A stretch of DNA of 64,000 nucleotides from Topomyia yanbarensis (taxonomy: Eukaryota; Arthropoda; Insecta; Diptera; Culicidae), in the NCBI RefSeq assembly GCF_030247195.1, contig NC_080671.1, forward strand, positions 72,725,412 through 72,789,411, read 5' to 3'. Shown here piece by piece: positions 1-12,101 of the stretch. The number at the start of each line of letters is the position of its first letter. Positions within the stretch are counted from its first letter, which is position 1. A program made the translations under genes and the position numbers. The notes beneath the pieces were generated by a model. It was not told the DNA's origin and searched no databases. It was given only the letters and a program-made list of their open reading frames with translations.

Positions 1-547
1 TAAAACACATGTTTTTGTTCATGGTTTTATTTTCGTAACGTAAAAACGTGATTGTTCCAAAATTCACATTTTTTTTCGTGTAGCTGCTTCACTGCGTTAA
101 TGCTTAACCCGAGAGTGCTATGCAGAAATGCGTGCGTACTCTTATCTCGCACGCTTGCGAAGATTCGAGAAGTCAGTTCTGAACGCGTTTTTGCGATAGA
201 TGGTGGTTGACACAATTTGGCGAGACAGTAGTGTCGTCGCTAAAACTAACGCGAAAGAAAGCAGTCTACGATGTGATATAAACGCGCATCCGTCACACAC
301 ATTTAGTTCAAACAGAGTTTCGACGCGAACTGAAAAAATTGAAAATGTGGCCTCGAGACAGGAACCTACGTACAGTTACATCATGTCAGCAATTGCGTAT
401 TAACAGTGTTTACAAATTTAACCCAGACGGAAAACTTCAAGCAACATGCCGCACGACTACAAATAAGGCTATTTCAAAACCAAGATCCCTGCATATTTGG
501 GTGACAAAAATCGTTGTAGGTTTACATGATCTAGCACTATGCACTAG

Positions 548-811
548 TTAAGCACACCTTGATCGATACATGTGGAAATATGGAGTAGTGGAATCCGTAA
601 CGAGCGAAGCTTGAACAAAAAATTCACCAACTTTCTCAATGGCGCTCGTGTGATCAAAATGGGACCGACCGAACCAATTCCATCCTATCTGTCTTTTAGA
701 GTCACCGAAAGGCAAGATATTATCTATAGGCAAATAACGCTGTGCAGCTTCCACGAACATATCCCTACGTGGAAGTTCTTTAACTAAACGCAACATTATA
801 GAAAGCCACAC
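548..811 (-). pseudogene. Possible pogo/Tigger-type CENP-B helix-turn-helix fragment
   Basis: An 87-codon open segment without a recognisable start context. The middle part (about residues 17-65) has YLPIDNILPFGD, then G-WNWFGR, then EKVGEFF. This resembles the second DNA-binding helix-turn-helix of pogo/Tigger transposases, where an aromatic-rich G..W..FL/R motif is followed about 20 residues later by a V..FF motif. No catalytic DDE domain follows on the same strand, and the sequence upstream on the minus strand is full of stops. If real, it is an orphan piece of a DNA transposon. Chance similarity is a serious alternative. Confidence 0.22.
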
Positions 812-1005
812 GCTGAAGTCACTCCGGAAAATTTACTTTCTACAATCAACAGCAACAAACAGCCTTTGATATAGGCTACTGAAACACAATCAAACGGCCA
901 GAAACTACCTGATACGTTTCGCCTCTTGAAATCAGCTGCTAAAATCAACAGCATTATAACAACGATTGCGTCTAGTACCTCCAAACCAACAATCAGCTCC
1001 ACAAA

Positions 1006-1260
1006 TCACATAGCATCGATAAAGTTTCCATTTGTCTTAATTACGGTCCTATGATATTTCTGAAGCGCACAACTGGTAATGTAGGCCGGTTCCAAGAGCA
1101 GGTGAATATTTTTCTGAGAATTAATGTATGTACTTGAGTGGCGTTTAGAACAATCAATAATCCTATATATTAGGAACGATAGATGTTTCTGCAACTGTTT
1201 CTGAGAGCGGTTTGAAGTGTGGTACGGAGTCACTTCTTGTTGAAACATTACTTATGGGAG
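1006..1260 (-). pseudogene. Tc1/mariner-like transposase C-terminal relic
   Basis: The translated segment begins with FQQEVTPYHTSNRSQ, which matches the second catalytic block of Tc1/mariner transposases (usually FQQD.A..HT). The Asp is replaced by Glu here, so the catalytic residue is lost. About 50 residues later YHRTVIKTNGNFIDAM resembles the usual C-terminal block (W.kip...v.kfIdsMp.R). The expected SPDLNP.E/D segment in between is not clear. Length is about 80 residues against about 340 for a full transposase. This is a dead 3' fragment of a transposon; terminal inverted repeats were not found. It differs from the relic near 4.4 kb. Confidence 0.5.
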
Positions 1261-4200
1261 CAGTCCGTACTGTTATTCAGTGGCGGCTCCAGATCCAGAA
1301 CCGTTATACAGTGTTAGCGTGTTTATTTAGAACATTGTAGCTTATTGAATCTGTATCGTTGACGAATAAAACCAATAGAAGTAGTTCTTAGTGGCTTCCT
1401 TATGAAACATATTGAATAATGTTTGAGATTCATTTGCCAAATCAATCGCAACACTTCCAAGATTCGAAATTTCGTTTTCGAAATCGTGCATCAGGTATAT
1501 TTTTCAAAGAGGCTGTGTCCTCATAGAAGGACCCATGGTGACATAGACCTTTGCCGCCGTTATGGCTTCTAGAATGAACACATTCGACGTTACAAATCCA
1601 AACACCAGCGGGATGCTGTAATAAATTTGAACCATAATGGGATCACTGCGATATCAGTTTCGATTTTGATTGATTTTGGCATTTTTTTCCACAAGCCCTT
1701 ATGACATACAAAAGAAAACTTTTCCAAAATATTTACCAGTCAATACTCCTGAAAATAACATAACATTTTGTTTTAAATATCAATTAGCACAAGTTTATTT
1801 CATATTCTAAATCTAAAACTTCCTCATCTTGGCTACGCCACTGGTGCATTGCATCTCGAAGCTTTACTTTCGTTCTGAAGTTTTTCAAATCACAGATAGT
1901 TACCGGTAGCGACTCGTCCTATTATTTAACATTCACTGAAGCTTGCTTGCGTATGTGATATCCATGTTCGATAACATCTAAAAATAGCTTTTCTATAAAT
2001 ATGTATGCCCTAGAATTGATTTATCACCGGAACGATGTATTGTCAGCAGACATCAAACATTAAACACACAGTCAATGCGAAAGATGTTGTCAGGAGTCAG
2101 CAAATCGAAAGGCTTCATCAATTCAATACCAAGAAAACCCTTCTTCGATTCACGATGGTTCGAGTAGACATTGGTTCTCCGTAAAACGTGACATTTCTAG
2201 CAAACTATATTTGATACAGTTGGCTCCGCTGCGTGTTGATATTAATATTGACATTGAGCATCGATGTACTTGGGATATGTATTTCGATATAACGGTGATC
2301 AAAGCGTTCAATTTCCGCGTAGGTTAAAAACCCTCAGAGCTTATATTTCTTGGATGGACGGACTATGACTAAGTTGCATTCCCAATCAGTGCTTTATTTG
2401 GAGATGATTTGCATAACGTTTCAAACAGAATTTACCCGATCTGCTCGATTGTTTACAGATCCACAAAAACTTCTAAAACTCAGAAATTGATATAAGCAAT
2501 AAAACGTTCTCGACTTTTCCAATCAACAATTTTCACACCTTTTCCCCACCTGAGCCCCCGATAATTCCAGTCACCAATAGTGTTAAAACAAACAAGTTCT
2601 ACCACAGAACAAACTTTGGAGCAAACTTTTAACCAGCCCTGCCTAAAGCACACATGCATCAATCAAACCCCTGTCGGAATTCCGAATGAGCGATAGGCTT
2701 TTCGTTTCCTTTCTTTCCCTCTGAACATTCCACAAAACCCTCCTCACGTCAATGCAATGGTGGCCCGACCCCCATTGGAAAAACTGAAACGAACACGGCT
2801 CCCGTTTCACCTGGCTTCGATGTCAATTTAAAATGTCTCACGCTCCCATTCGCTTACACAAGAGCCAGTCCTTTTTCCCAAAGCAACTCAGCCGTCAGGC
2901 ACCCCTTGATTGATAGACCGACCGACCGACTTTCACCCTCTTCCACCCTGCTCCTGCCTAACTCAGCCCAATCTAATCGTCCCTTGAGTTTTATCGTACC
3001 GGCAACTCTATGAAAAATTGAATTTTCCATAGTATTATCGCATTGCCACAGATCACGATGGAATACGCGCTGCGCGGCTTTTTCTATTGGGATTTTGATT
3101 TGCACCTTCTTTCATCCAATCGATTGCATAGAGGAGCTGACTGCCAAACTTGTGTCCCAATTTGTCACCTTTCACACACACACACACACACATGCATACG
3201 AGGAATAGCGAGTTTCCCTTTGTTCAGCAACGCGGGATCCAGTACTAACAAGAGAGCGATAGGTGGCGATAGATGCGCCAAATGTAAAAATTAATTAAAA
3301 ATTTACATATGACCTAGCGACCACGAAAGCGCCCGGAATTAATTCGCTCCCCGTTGTGTGACTGTGTGTGTGTGCGTGCATTATTGGCAGTGCAAACTCC
3401 GGCTCCAAATTCCCGAACCCACCTGCGATCGACAAAAGTATATCAGCCGTGTAATTCTTTGCAGCTCAATAATCTGCGGTATCGAATAAATTAAAAGCAA
3501 GTAAAATTATTTATTCCCATAAATTAAACTCACGGCTTTCATAAATTAAACGCCAGCTCTCGATGTAGGGGTCGTAATTGAAATTCCGAATATCGAACCG
3601 TACCAATTAAGCACTATTTTCACTTGTGATCTTGAACGAACAGCGAGAATGAAATAAAAAAATACAAGCACACACACACGCGCGCGCGGGCGTTTGTGGT
3701 TCATGTAGCAATAACAAATTGTGGAACACTTTATGATTCAATCATGATTTCCGTTTGTAATTATTTTCACTGTGGTTGGCAACGAACTACGATTTGCCGC
3801 ATTGTGTAATTACTTCGCTATGAAAAGCGCACCCCTGCTGTAGTTGTCGCCGTTGAAAGTTCGTGTCGTATCCAATCCGTTGCAACTACTACTAGCTGAT
3901 TGGTGATATGTAGTAACCTGTAATCTAGCCGCGTCATCCCAGTAGATGTGTCATTTCAAGGAAAAGTTGTGAACATTGTTACCAAAGAAATTACTGGTTG
4001 ATTTTTGTCGAGAAATTCTGCGCTTGCACGTCAACCGGGAAATCCGCGAAATCTTTTTAATTGTAGTTAAACTACAAAAACCACCACTTCGAAAAATGCG
4101 TGATGTGCATAAAATTGTATAATCAATACGGTTGTTGATTATTTAAACAATATTGTTGAAAACGACAAGATAATATTGTATTTTCGTGAAAAATGTGTAG

Positions 4201-4370
4201 CGTAGTTTGTATTTTTTAAAGTTGCATTAGTAAACTACTACTTTGCGTTTCCATTTGGCTTCGAATGAAAGGAAACGCCCAGTAGTTTGTGCAGAATAAT
4301 CTAACGGTAGTTTAGCGTTTATCGTAGGCATGGTATTGTTTGCACGTTTGAGCGGTAAATTAATTTCAGT
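1261..4370. other. No gene recognised; low-repeat noncoding stretch
   Basis: No open frame with recognisable homology on either strand. From about 2650 the sequence is less AT-rich and free of the dispersed repeats seen elsewhere. It carries short simple repeats: (CA)n at about 3172-3192, (TG)n at about 3364-3380, and a (CA)n-(CG)n tract at about 3670-3698. It may be intronic or intergenic single-copy sequence; nothing here decides which. Confidence 0.5.
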
Positions 4371-4374
4371 TATG

Positions 4375-4990
4375 ATCTACATCGGTCGAGTTTCCATCAG
4401 CCGCAATTAAGGCTTCGATATGCTTCCGGAACACACAACATGTTCTGATGATGTAGTGTGGGTCCATGTCGCCCTAAGGCAGATCAATTTCTGTGGCTTG
4501 CTCCACTTGAGTCGCGTTTAGAACAAGCCTTGGCCTTCGTGACGCGCCATACAGGATAATCCAATGGATTAAGATAGACACATCCTCCACCAACAACGGC
4601 AACGGTTCCCGCATTCACTTTTGAGTGCGATTCTTGGTGTAGCACGGAGATTCATCTTGTAGAAATGTTACATTTAGTTGTGACCCGTATTGCTCTTTAA
4701 TACACGGAAGTACATAAATAAATAGCCTACGTAGACCTCCGTGTTTACGTTTGTCGCCTTCTGTAACGAACTCCGAATCCAAATTCGACCATCCGAAACC
4801 ACCAGGAATTAGGTGTGAGAACAGAACAGGGCTCGATTGGCACGTTGCCCATGATATTCGGAGATTTGTGCCTTGCCATGTTGATTGGAAGAGAAAGGGA
4901 GATGAAAGAAAAAAGTAAGAAAATGGAAAATGACAACACAATATAATCACTACACCAAACAGTAAACAGCCTGTATTCTTCACTCCCAAC
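4375..4990 (-). pseudogene. Tc1/mariner-like transposase relic, frameshifted
   Basis: Two overlapping minus-strand frames together give a decayed DDE transposase C-terminal half. First comes a MARHKSPNIMGNVPIE stretch, then WWFRMVEFGFGV. After a frame change comes PCIKEQYGSQLNVTFLQDESPCYTKNRTQK, which holds the second catalytic block (usually FQQD.APCHT..., here FLQDE). Further on, FRKHIEALIAADG matches the common C-terminal R..IEAVI.AGGG-type ending. The family catalyses cut-and-paste transposition at TA sites; this copy has frameshifts and stops and cannot be active. It abuts the 3' end of the I/LOA fragment at about 5000. The subfamily (spacing of the last two acidic residues) cannot be read because of the decay. 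Confidence 0.5.
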
Positions 4991-4999
4991 ATTTTTTTA

Positions 5000-5870
5000 T
5001 GAACAGTAGTATTTCAGTTTTAGCTCCCTGTACATAAGTTATTCTATGTATGGAGAATCGAAATACCAGACACGCAACTGTATTACTGCAGGTCAGGTAC
5101 AAACTATATGAAGCTTCGTAATCGGATTCACAAAGATCACACGAATATCGCTCAGCACTCTGAATAGCAGCTATGTGATTATTGCGTTTGCAATGTCTAG
5201 TCAGTGCCCTGACTAGAATACTGCAATTGTGCTTGGAGAAACAACCACATTTTCGGACTCACACCCGGCAGCGAAGTTTTTGTTTGAATGCAAGATTGCA
5301 AGCTAGACCAATGGTCAGCATGTTCGGATGTAGCCCGAGAGCGAATCTTGTGCCTTACCCTACTTATCGAAACTGGTAGAACTGGTCCTGGACCGACGAA
5401 GTCAGTTGCAGCACCCATTCTTGCCAATTCGTCCGTCCATCCATTTCCAGTATTGCCGGAATGTCATGGAACCCATAGAAGGTAGATAGCATTTGGAATA
5501 ATAAATTTTTCCGCTTGAGTTCGACATACGATTACTAATTTCGATCTCGAATCTGTCGAACTAAGTGGTTTCAGGGCAGCCAGACTGTCAGAATAAAAAT
5601 AGATTCTCTTGCCGATTGTACGCCACACAGAATCGCGAAGATTTATGGTTAGAAGACTGTACAGTATCTACCAAGCGAATAAGACTGATTCAATCTTATT
5701 TCACGACAATAGACTCCAGCACCGGCCCTCAAACAAAGCACCGCCAGTACAACAAACCTCCCATTCTTCAAGTTGTCGCTCCATCCATCCATTAGAGCTT
5801 GTACAGTCACACAGTGTCGTCTAGCTGGACAAAACATCAAAATTTTATTTTGAATATTTTGCAACCTCAT
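5000..5870 (-). pseudogene. I/LOA-type retrotransposon 3' fragment: RNase H and C-terminal domain
   Basis: Read from 5870 downward, the minus strand gives GAGVYCREIRLNQSYSLGRY, the first part of an RNase H domain that continues after a frame break with a WVPWHSGNTGN-like block and ELARMGAATDFVGP (the usual GH.GI.GN..AD.LA region). Then follow VSISRVRHKIRSRA, HWSSLQSC and a cysteine-containing tail (CDLCESDYEASYS). The same order and wording occur in the plus-strand fragment at 55.7-57.3 kb, so both belong to one family. RNase H after a reverse transcriptase is typical of the I/LOA groups of non-LTR elements. Several stops and frameshifts make it a pseudogene. It is probably the 3' part of the element whose upstream parts lie at 8.9-12.5 kb, with the RT thumb region lost. 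Confidence 0.75.
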
Positions 5871-7362
5871 CGAGATAAACGTTCCAATATGTTCAAAATA
5901 ATTTTAATCGGAAACCCTCATTGTAAACTTAAATCGACATACATTTCACCGTATCCAGGCAAAAAATAATGCGTGAGTGGCAAGTGAAAGCAAACTAATA
6001 AACTTTATTATTGGTATTAATTTTGCTACGGTGGAAAAAATGTTATTGCACATGAAATATAAATTTAACGTCTGTCAAAAGTGTACACAAGTTTTTGTGC
6101 CTTAAGGGTCAGGTGAACGGGATGAAAAAACCTAACAGAGATTGTCTCGTTTACAACTTATAGAACAACTTGATGATCCAATGATACTCAGAGATATTTC
6201 TTTTAAAAAAAGTGCCGTGCATTAACAGCAATTTTGGGGAAAACTGAAACAAAAAGTCTTCAAACAGAACCGACTCAAATTCGTTCAGAAGTACAACTTT
6301 TGAATTGATCTGCTACTAAGCTACTTTGAACTACCCGGACATTATGCAGGGTGATGAGCACTGTGAAATTCATTATAAATGTGTAGATGCAAAAATGATT
6401 CAGTTAAATCAAACTGACTTAAATGTCTTAGTAATATAGGGGAATCCGGGGCTATTAAGACATTAGAGATGATTCGGACGCTCTCAATTTCTCAGAAAAT
6501 CGTAAGACTTTCTGACTGTCGTACCTATTCGTGGAACCGCCAACAACCCAAAATTAGCTTAATTTGTGATTTTCAGCCAAAATAGGCAATATTTTAGGTT
6601 TTGCCCGACTTTTGTTTTCGAAATTCCGCCACTGTACACCGTATGGGAATACTATAGCGTAGTTGATAAGTCTCACCTTAGTTCGAACTCTCACTGACAC
6701 ATATCGTCGCTGTTGTGCTATCTTATGACAAGCGCCATTTAGCACTTTTCGAGAAAAACGATTTTTAAAGCTTGAGATTGAATATCTTAAAATTTATAAA
6801 TGCTACAAGCTTTTCGGAGAAAACATTCGATGCTTCTATCTTTTCTGAAGTAATCTCTCGATTTGTGTGAAGATCGGTTGACTACACTTACAGTTTTTGC
6901 TTAAAATGTAAACCAAAGTCGCTCGCATACGTGTTATAAGTGTGTATTGATGATAAAATATGTATGACGTGTCACAAATATGCACAGAAGATTTCATATA
7001 AAAATGAATCATAACTGATTCGTGAAATTATGTGCTATAGATAGCTATGTGCGATATTATACTTTTCCATGCGATAGCAGCAATATCAGGTTACAAAATG
7101 ATAGTATTGGAACACAAAGTTTTCCCAGTTTTCCTCTTTTATTCGGGAAAAACAATAAACAAAAGATGGTTCCATTAACAATTTAGAGACAATATATATC
7201 ATACAATGTTTGTGTTGATAGGCGACTAGACGAAACAAATAGTCTTCTTGCATAATCCATCACTACATTTCGGTATACTTTCCAAAACTAGTGGAAATCT
7301 CAATAGGAAATTTGTTCAATAATGTTGAAAATATAAGCCAACCATTCCCAGAAAAAAAACCT
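5871..7362. repeat. Noncoding repeat remnants, including a MITE-like end at about 6437
   Basis: No gene. At about 6437 the sequence ATAGGGGAATCCGGGGCTAT closely resembles the terminal inverted repeat of the element at 10189-12099, but no matching second end was found nearby. At 6701-6740 lies a 40-bp block whose reverse complement recurs at 8531-8570 with one mismatch. The remainder is AT-rich and unrecognised. Confidence 0.4.
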
Positions 7363-8510
7363 ATTTTAATCCACCTAGCGGTGCAATTGTGCCTTTCTCA
7401 ATCATGAATCACGAGAATGTGTGCGTTGTTTATATTCATTAAAAACTTTTAAATGCATATATTACATTTTATTATTATACATCACATGACAACTATATAC
7501 CGGAAAATAAATCATTATTCGAGTTCTAAAATTTTGAAAAAGAAAAAAAATCCACGGTAATATTGAACTGAAAAAGGTGCGAAATCGGCAAAGTCCCAAA
7601 AAGTCGATTTTCATAAAAAAAAAATTTCCGAGATAACATAAAATCTCGACGTTTCATGCATTTTAAAGATGTTTGGCATCAAAAATACGAATTCGATTTC
7701 TGAAATTTCATGGGGTCCCCCCTTTGAAAAAAAATTGAGTTCCGGCTTATATGGGAATTTCATATGTGACCGGACGATTTAGTCTATATTTCCGGACCCA
7801 TATAAGCGATCCGTACGAAATTTTATAGACATCTGTGGGGATATTATAGCTATCATTTGGGACTAAGTTTGTGAAAATCGGCCCAACCATTTCAGGGAAA
7901 CTGATGTGAGTTCGTAAATTTTGAAAGATGGCCGCTTTTCCCGGGCACTTCCGGAACCGTCTATGGTGGTCAATGTAGTCAACGAATGTTTGGTTGGCCG
8001 TCGGTGACCTAGAACAGCAAATTTAAGTTGTTTGAGAGACATTTTAGCGAAATTTTTACTTTTTTTGCTTTCATCGGAGTATCGGTTTGAATCACAATTT
8101 GCTATGTGGTCGCACGCCACAACCTGTAACTCCGGAACCGGAAGTCGGATCGGGATGAAATTAAATAGCCATTTACGGGGACGCAATACCTGCCAAGTTT
8201 AGTCGAATCGGTCTAGCCATCTCCGAGAAACCGATGTGACTGTTATTCTGAATTTAGATACTTCCGCCGGGGCTTCCGGAACCGAGGATGGTGGCCAATG
8301 TGGCCAAATAGACTTTGAATGGATGTTAGTGACCTAATACTACAAATCGAAGCAGTTGTGGTCATATTTTGGAAAATTTTTCACCTTTATACATTCATTG
8401 CTGAATTTATTAAAATCGACATTTTCTGCGTGTTCGTACTTATCACCCTGTAATTCCGGAACCGGAAGTCGGATCCATTAGAATCATGGCATATCATGGA
8501 ATCATGGCAT
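7363..8510 (+). repeat. Culicid-type dispersed repeat, copy 1
   Basis: Begins with TTTTAATCCACCTAGCGGTG and GCCTTTCTCA and contains successive diverged blocks of the form CCGGAACCGGAAGTCGGATC, then GAAATT..ATAGC, then a CATTTGGGACTAAGTTTGTG-like block, then AATCGG...AGCCATCTCCGAG, then a GGTGGCCAATGTGG block. Blocks start near 7790, 8128 and 8450, so the period is about 330 bp. Related copies are at 19.1, 23.9, 42.3 and 50.5 kb. No coding capacity is evident. I know the sequence type from mosquito genomes but cannot give a reliable family name. Confidence 0.65.
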
Positions 8511-8914
8511 ATCTAACTCAGTTCACCCCAAAATGGCGTTTGTCATAAGATAGCACAACAGCGACGATATAGTGTGTTAGGCCGTTTGTCACCATTGGGC
8601 AGATCGGCCAGAAAAACAAATAACTTTTCAAGATGTACTCAATTCGTTTTTGACGATATTGGGGCATCGGCAACGACCCGTGGTTGTGGAAATCTGGAAT
8701 CGTCTTTGTTCTCCGTATATTTCGAATGCTTCTTTTTTTAAATAATTTGAACACGGTTGACAGAATTGGCTCAAATTTTGAAAAGAGTCTCAGGGTTGCA
8801 TGTCCGTAATGCGGGGAATCGTTTTTGATCATCCTTCTATTACAGCTGTTTATACTTGTTCAATTATGGGGGCCCCCTAACTCAAGAGTGCCCAGGTGCC
8901 CCACTTAATCTTAA
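8511..8914. repeat. Unassigned repeat segment between dispersed repeat and RT relic
   Basis: Holds the second arm (8531-8570) of the 40-bp inverted pair with 6701-6740. A minus-strand open frame at 8518-8832 (104 codons) has no recognisable domain and is probably a chance frame. A junction with the RT relic is visible at about 8915, where the protein similarity stops abruptly. Confidence 0.35.
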
Positions 8915-10186
8915 GACGGCCCTGAAATCACATCAAAAATTGTGTTGAGGTAAATATCGGGGATCGTTATATGATACTCATCGGCGAAACCATATCTTGG
9001 AAACCCGATCTCATTAAGTTTCCTTAACAAGCCATCGTCAACAAGGTTGCATTGAATTAGTGACAGCATACCATCTTGAGGACATCCGCAGACACATAGT
9101 TTCCTTATCTCTACTTGTTTTAACAATGAGCACAGGCGTCGGCTGCTGGGTATCCAGTTAGTGATATATCAAGGTAGTCCATGATGTCGTACTGCTTCCA
9201 AAATTGACCCAAAAGGCACGTTATCAGAAGCACTTTCAATGTCATGATAAAACTCCTTAGTTTGATTGTTTTGCGAAAGGCTGTTTCAATGTTGTAGATA
9301 ACATTGCGCAACAAGGTGGTGATAGACTTTCCCCGTTGATATGCAAGTTACAACGCTCACCCTAGCTGACATCCCGAATGTAGTGGTCGATTGAACATTC
9401 CGCTGATTTGAGAAGGAAAGATGACGGACTGATCGGTCTGAAGCTCACTTCCTTGTACAGCTATGAGGCCACCTTGGGAAAGGAATTTTACAATTACTTT
9501 CCGCAGCGCTAATGGTCTATATCCTGTTGCAAGACTACAAGTAAGAACTTTTTTAAAAGATGCTTTAAGTGTTCATATCCTCTTTGAAATAAAACTGGAA
9601 TGATTTCATGTTTTCCCGGAGACTTATACGAAGCAAAACTTTGAATAGCCCGTATGATCGCTTCGATTGTCACAATTCTAGGAGCGAATACCCAAGAATC
9701 AGAACTACCTGAAAAGAACTAAGGGGCAGTCGTCGGTGATGGTTCCGTACAGCCTAGATAGTATGTGTCAAAAAGACAGTTGAGTAGTACATCTTCGTCA
9801 TTCCATCAAGAGCTTCCTCTAGAAGCATACAGAACTCGAAGTGGATAAGCCTATTGCTATGCTGCTAATACGAGTAAGTCTGTTTTATCCACGACCTCAT
9901 CCAAGTCACTTGGAGATTCAATCGTTGGTAAATCACTGTGATACCTAGTCGCCGAGCACTCTTCGTAGAGGTCGTAGATTCGTAGATTTGGGATTACGAT
10001 ATATGACGATATCGAGCAAGACGTTTGAATGATCAAAGACGATCTACTTATAACCAGATAACGATGGTTTGAGCTCGTCGGTTACGAGCCAGTTTGTAAA
10101 CTCATGCGTAATACCGTCAGACCAGAGAGTTACATCTAACACCTCTTCTCTGTCAGCTTGTGCAAATGTTGGGCGATTTCCTACAT
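8915..10186 (-). pseudogene. I/LOA-type retrotransposon: endonuclease C-terminus and reverse transcriptase
   Basis: Minus-strand translation from 10186 starts with VGNRPTFAQADREEVLDVTL, the C-terminal part of an APE-type endonuclease (P.F....R..VLD.T). It runs through a stop-ridden linker into RT, where RKLCVCGCPQDGML is the GCPQG-type motif and YGFADEYH replaces the YADDY-type catalytic box, so one catalytic Asp is Glu. The similarity ends at about 8915 after LNTIFDVI. The N-terminal endonuclease continues at 12102-12520, separated only by an inserted DNA element. A second copy of the same RT region begins at 55697. The product would nick target DNA and reverse-transcribe element RNA; this copy is dead. 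Confidence 0.75.
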
Positions 10187-10188
10187 TA

Positions 10189-12099
10189 GGGGAGACCGGG
10201 GCTAGTTGGCGGTGTTTTCAGTTTTCATTTTTTACCGCTTTGATTTTAGTAGATCTTGCTAAATAGAACACGTTGCATGAAAGGGTAGACTGTTGGCAAC
10301 ATCTCTGAATTTTATTAAAATGTTTGATACGTTGTCTTCTTTTCTAGAGACAAAAATATGTGACACGGAAAAGCCGCCAACTTACCCCAGCCTCGGGGTA
10401 AGTTGGCGGACTGCCAGAAAATAAGCCATCTAATGGAAATAGAATTACATAAGTGGTCCATATGAGATTGTCTTTTCAATTAAACTGTATAGTATTCGAT
10501 ACTTTTCATTATATTTCAGTCTCAATACCCCGTCATTTTGACTTCGACGCGTACTCCATATTCAAAAGCAAATTTTCGCAATTCTTGGCGATTGGCTGAA
10601 ATAAATGCCACCTCCATTGACGAGAGACACAAGAAAAATTTTCTCTTACTTTGGAGTGAATTCCAGAAATGAAAATCTATGATGACTATTTTTGCATTAG
10701 AAATAGTACCGCCAACTTACCCCAACCGCATATTTTATAAAAAGGATTTAAAAAATTACTTTTGGGTATGAATAGGTATAATATCTATACGGATGCTGAA
10801 AGCTCTTTTCACGCACTATCGAAAAATATAATCTTTCGGGGAATAGATTGAAAACCAGGGTTGTGGTACCGGTAATACCGGTACCGAAAATTCCGGGAAT
10901 ACCGATCCATTTTTGGTACCGTAATACCGGTACTGAATAAAAGCCAGTACCGGTATTTTCGGTACTATACAATTTTTTATGACAAATATGTTAACTCTAC
11001 AGGGGGATCTGTTTCAACATATCGGTCTGCAAGATAACGTTTAATTATACTAATTTGCCTTCTAGATAAATCGGTGAGATAACACCTTTGTGTGGGAATG
11101 AGGTGGAGCCATCATCCTAATAATTCTAGAAGTTAAAGTTTTATTAGCGACATTTTGATTGGTTTCCATTATTCACTGGGTTGCGCGTAATAAGACTATG
11201 GTCTAAGTCATGTCTGTATTTGGTTTGCTCTTAAACCTTTATCTATAAAAGAACGAACAGCGATTTAGTAGCTAACAGCTATAAACTTGATGATCTGCTT
11301 CAAATGGGGCGATTTGTAATTATTGGTGATCGGAAAATCCAGCAAAACTCCATAGTTTACAGGACAGCAAGGAGCCTTGATATGCATTAGAGAATAGCAA
11401 GCAAACGACAAAAAGGTCGAAACCAATTTTCAGAAAAGCAAGAGAGGGAATGCGATTAACCTGCTCGGATTTACTGCCATTCTCGCTTTGATTTATTGTT
11501 GTTAAAAGGGTTTCATACATTTACCATCTGTTCAAGTCGACGAAAGTCGCACCACTTAGCAGTTATTGATTTCAAAGTGGCCTAGATTTCGAAATAAAAG
11601 AAGGTGCCCTATACGAAAAATAACTTCTGTGAAATTAGTCTTGCCATTCCGAAGAAATTAAAAATAATTAACATAATTTTTGATCAGTACAAATCAATCA
11701 TCAGAGAATAAGATCATCAGTTTGAGCATTCAATTTCAGTTTAAAGCTTTTTTTTATTTTTTTATTTAAATATTCGAGTACTGGTACTTTACCGGTACTG
11801 AGGGCTTCAGTACCGTAGTACGGTTCTCGCCAAAAAGGGTCGGTACTGCGAACCCTATTGAAAACCATCTTAAATAACACAAAATGTTTAAAATTAAGAA
11901 AATTTACAAAGTATGTTCAAAAATACAGTATCGTCCACAGCTTCTACAAAACATAATGTTTCGCAACAAAAACACCTTGGATAATGCGTTTCGCATTACT
12001 TGAGGTACACAACGAGAGACAGTGCTTTATGTCTAATAGAAACGGAGAAAAGGGCGTTCCGCCAACTTACCCCAACCGCCAACTAGCCCCGGGCTCCCC
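10189..12099. mobile_element. Non-autonomous DNA element with TIRs and TA duplication, inside the endonuclease relic
   Basis: The left end GGGGAGACCGGGGCTAGTTG and the reverse complement of the right end (ending at 12099) agree at all but one of the first 24 bases. TA lies immediately outside both ends (10187-10188 and 12100-12101). Removing the element plus one TA rejoins the endonuclease frame without a shift. Interior GGGGTAAGTTGGCGG motifs recur, including a 15-bp-arm hairpin at 10374-10409 and further copies at about 10711 and 12060. No transposase is seen, so it depended on a transposase supplied elsewhere. TA duplication fits Tc1/mariner/pogo-type superfamilies. It contains a second insertion at 10856-11857. 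Confidence 0.75.
10856..11857. mobile_element. hAT-like non-autonomous element nested in the previous element
   Basis: An 8-bp direct duplication TTGAAAAC (10848-10855 and 11858-11865) brackets a 1002-bp segment starting CAGGGTTGTGGTACC and ending GGTACTGCGAACCCTA. The 8-bp duplication and CA/TAGGGTT ends fit hAT elements. Both subterminal regions are full of GGTACCGGTA/TACCGGTACC motifs (10867-10972 and about 11776-11848). No transposase-like frame is visible in the interior. It resembles in design, but not in sequence, the GCGGT-rich element at 47272-49094. Confidence 0.7.
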
Positions 12100-12101
12100 T
12101 A

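Noticed and set aside
4745..4939. Separate 64-codon minus-strand gene
   Set aside because: It is one of two shifted frames of the same transposase relic.
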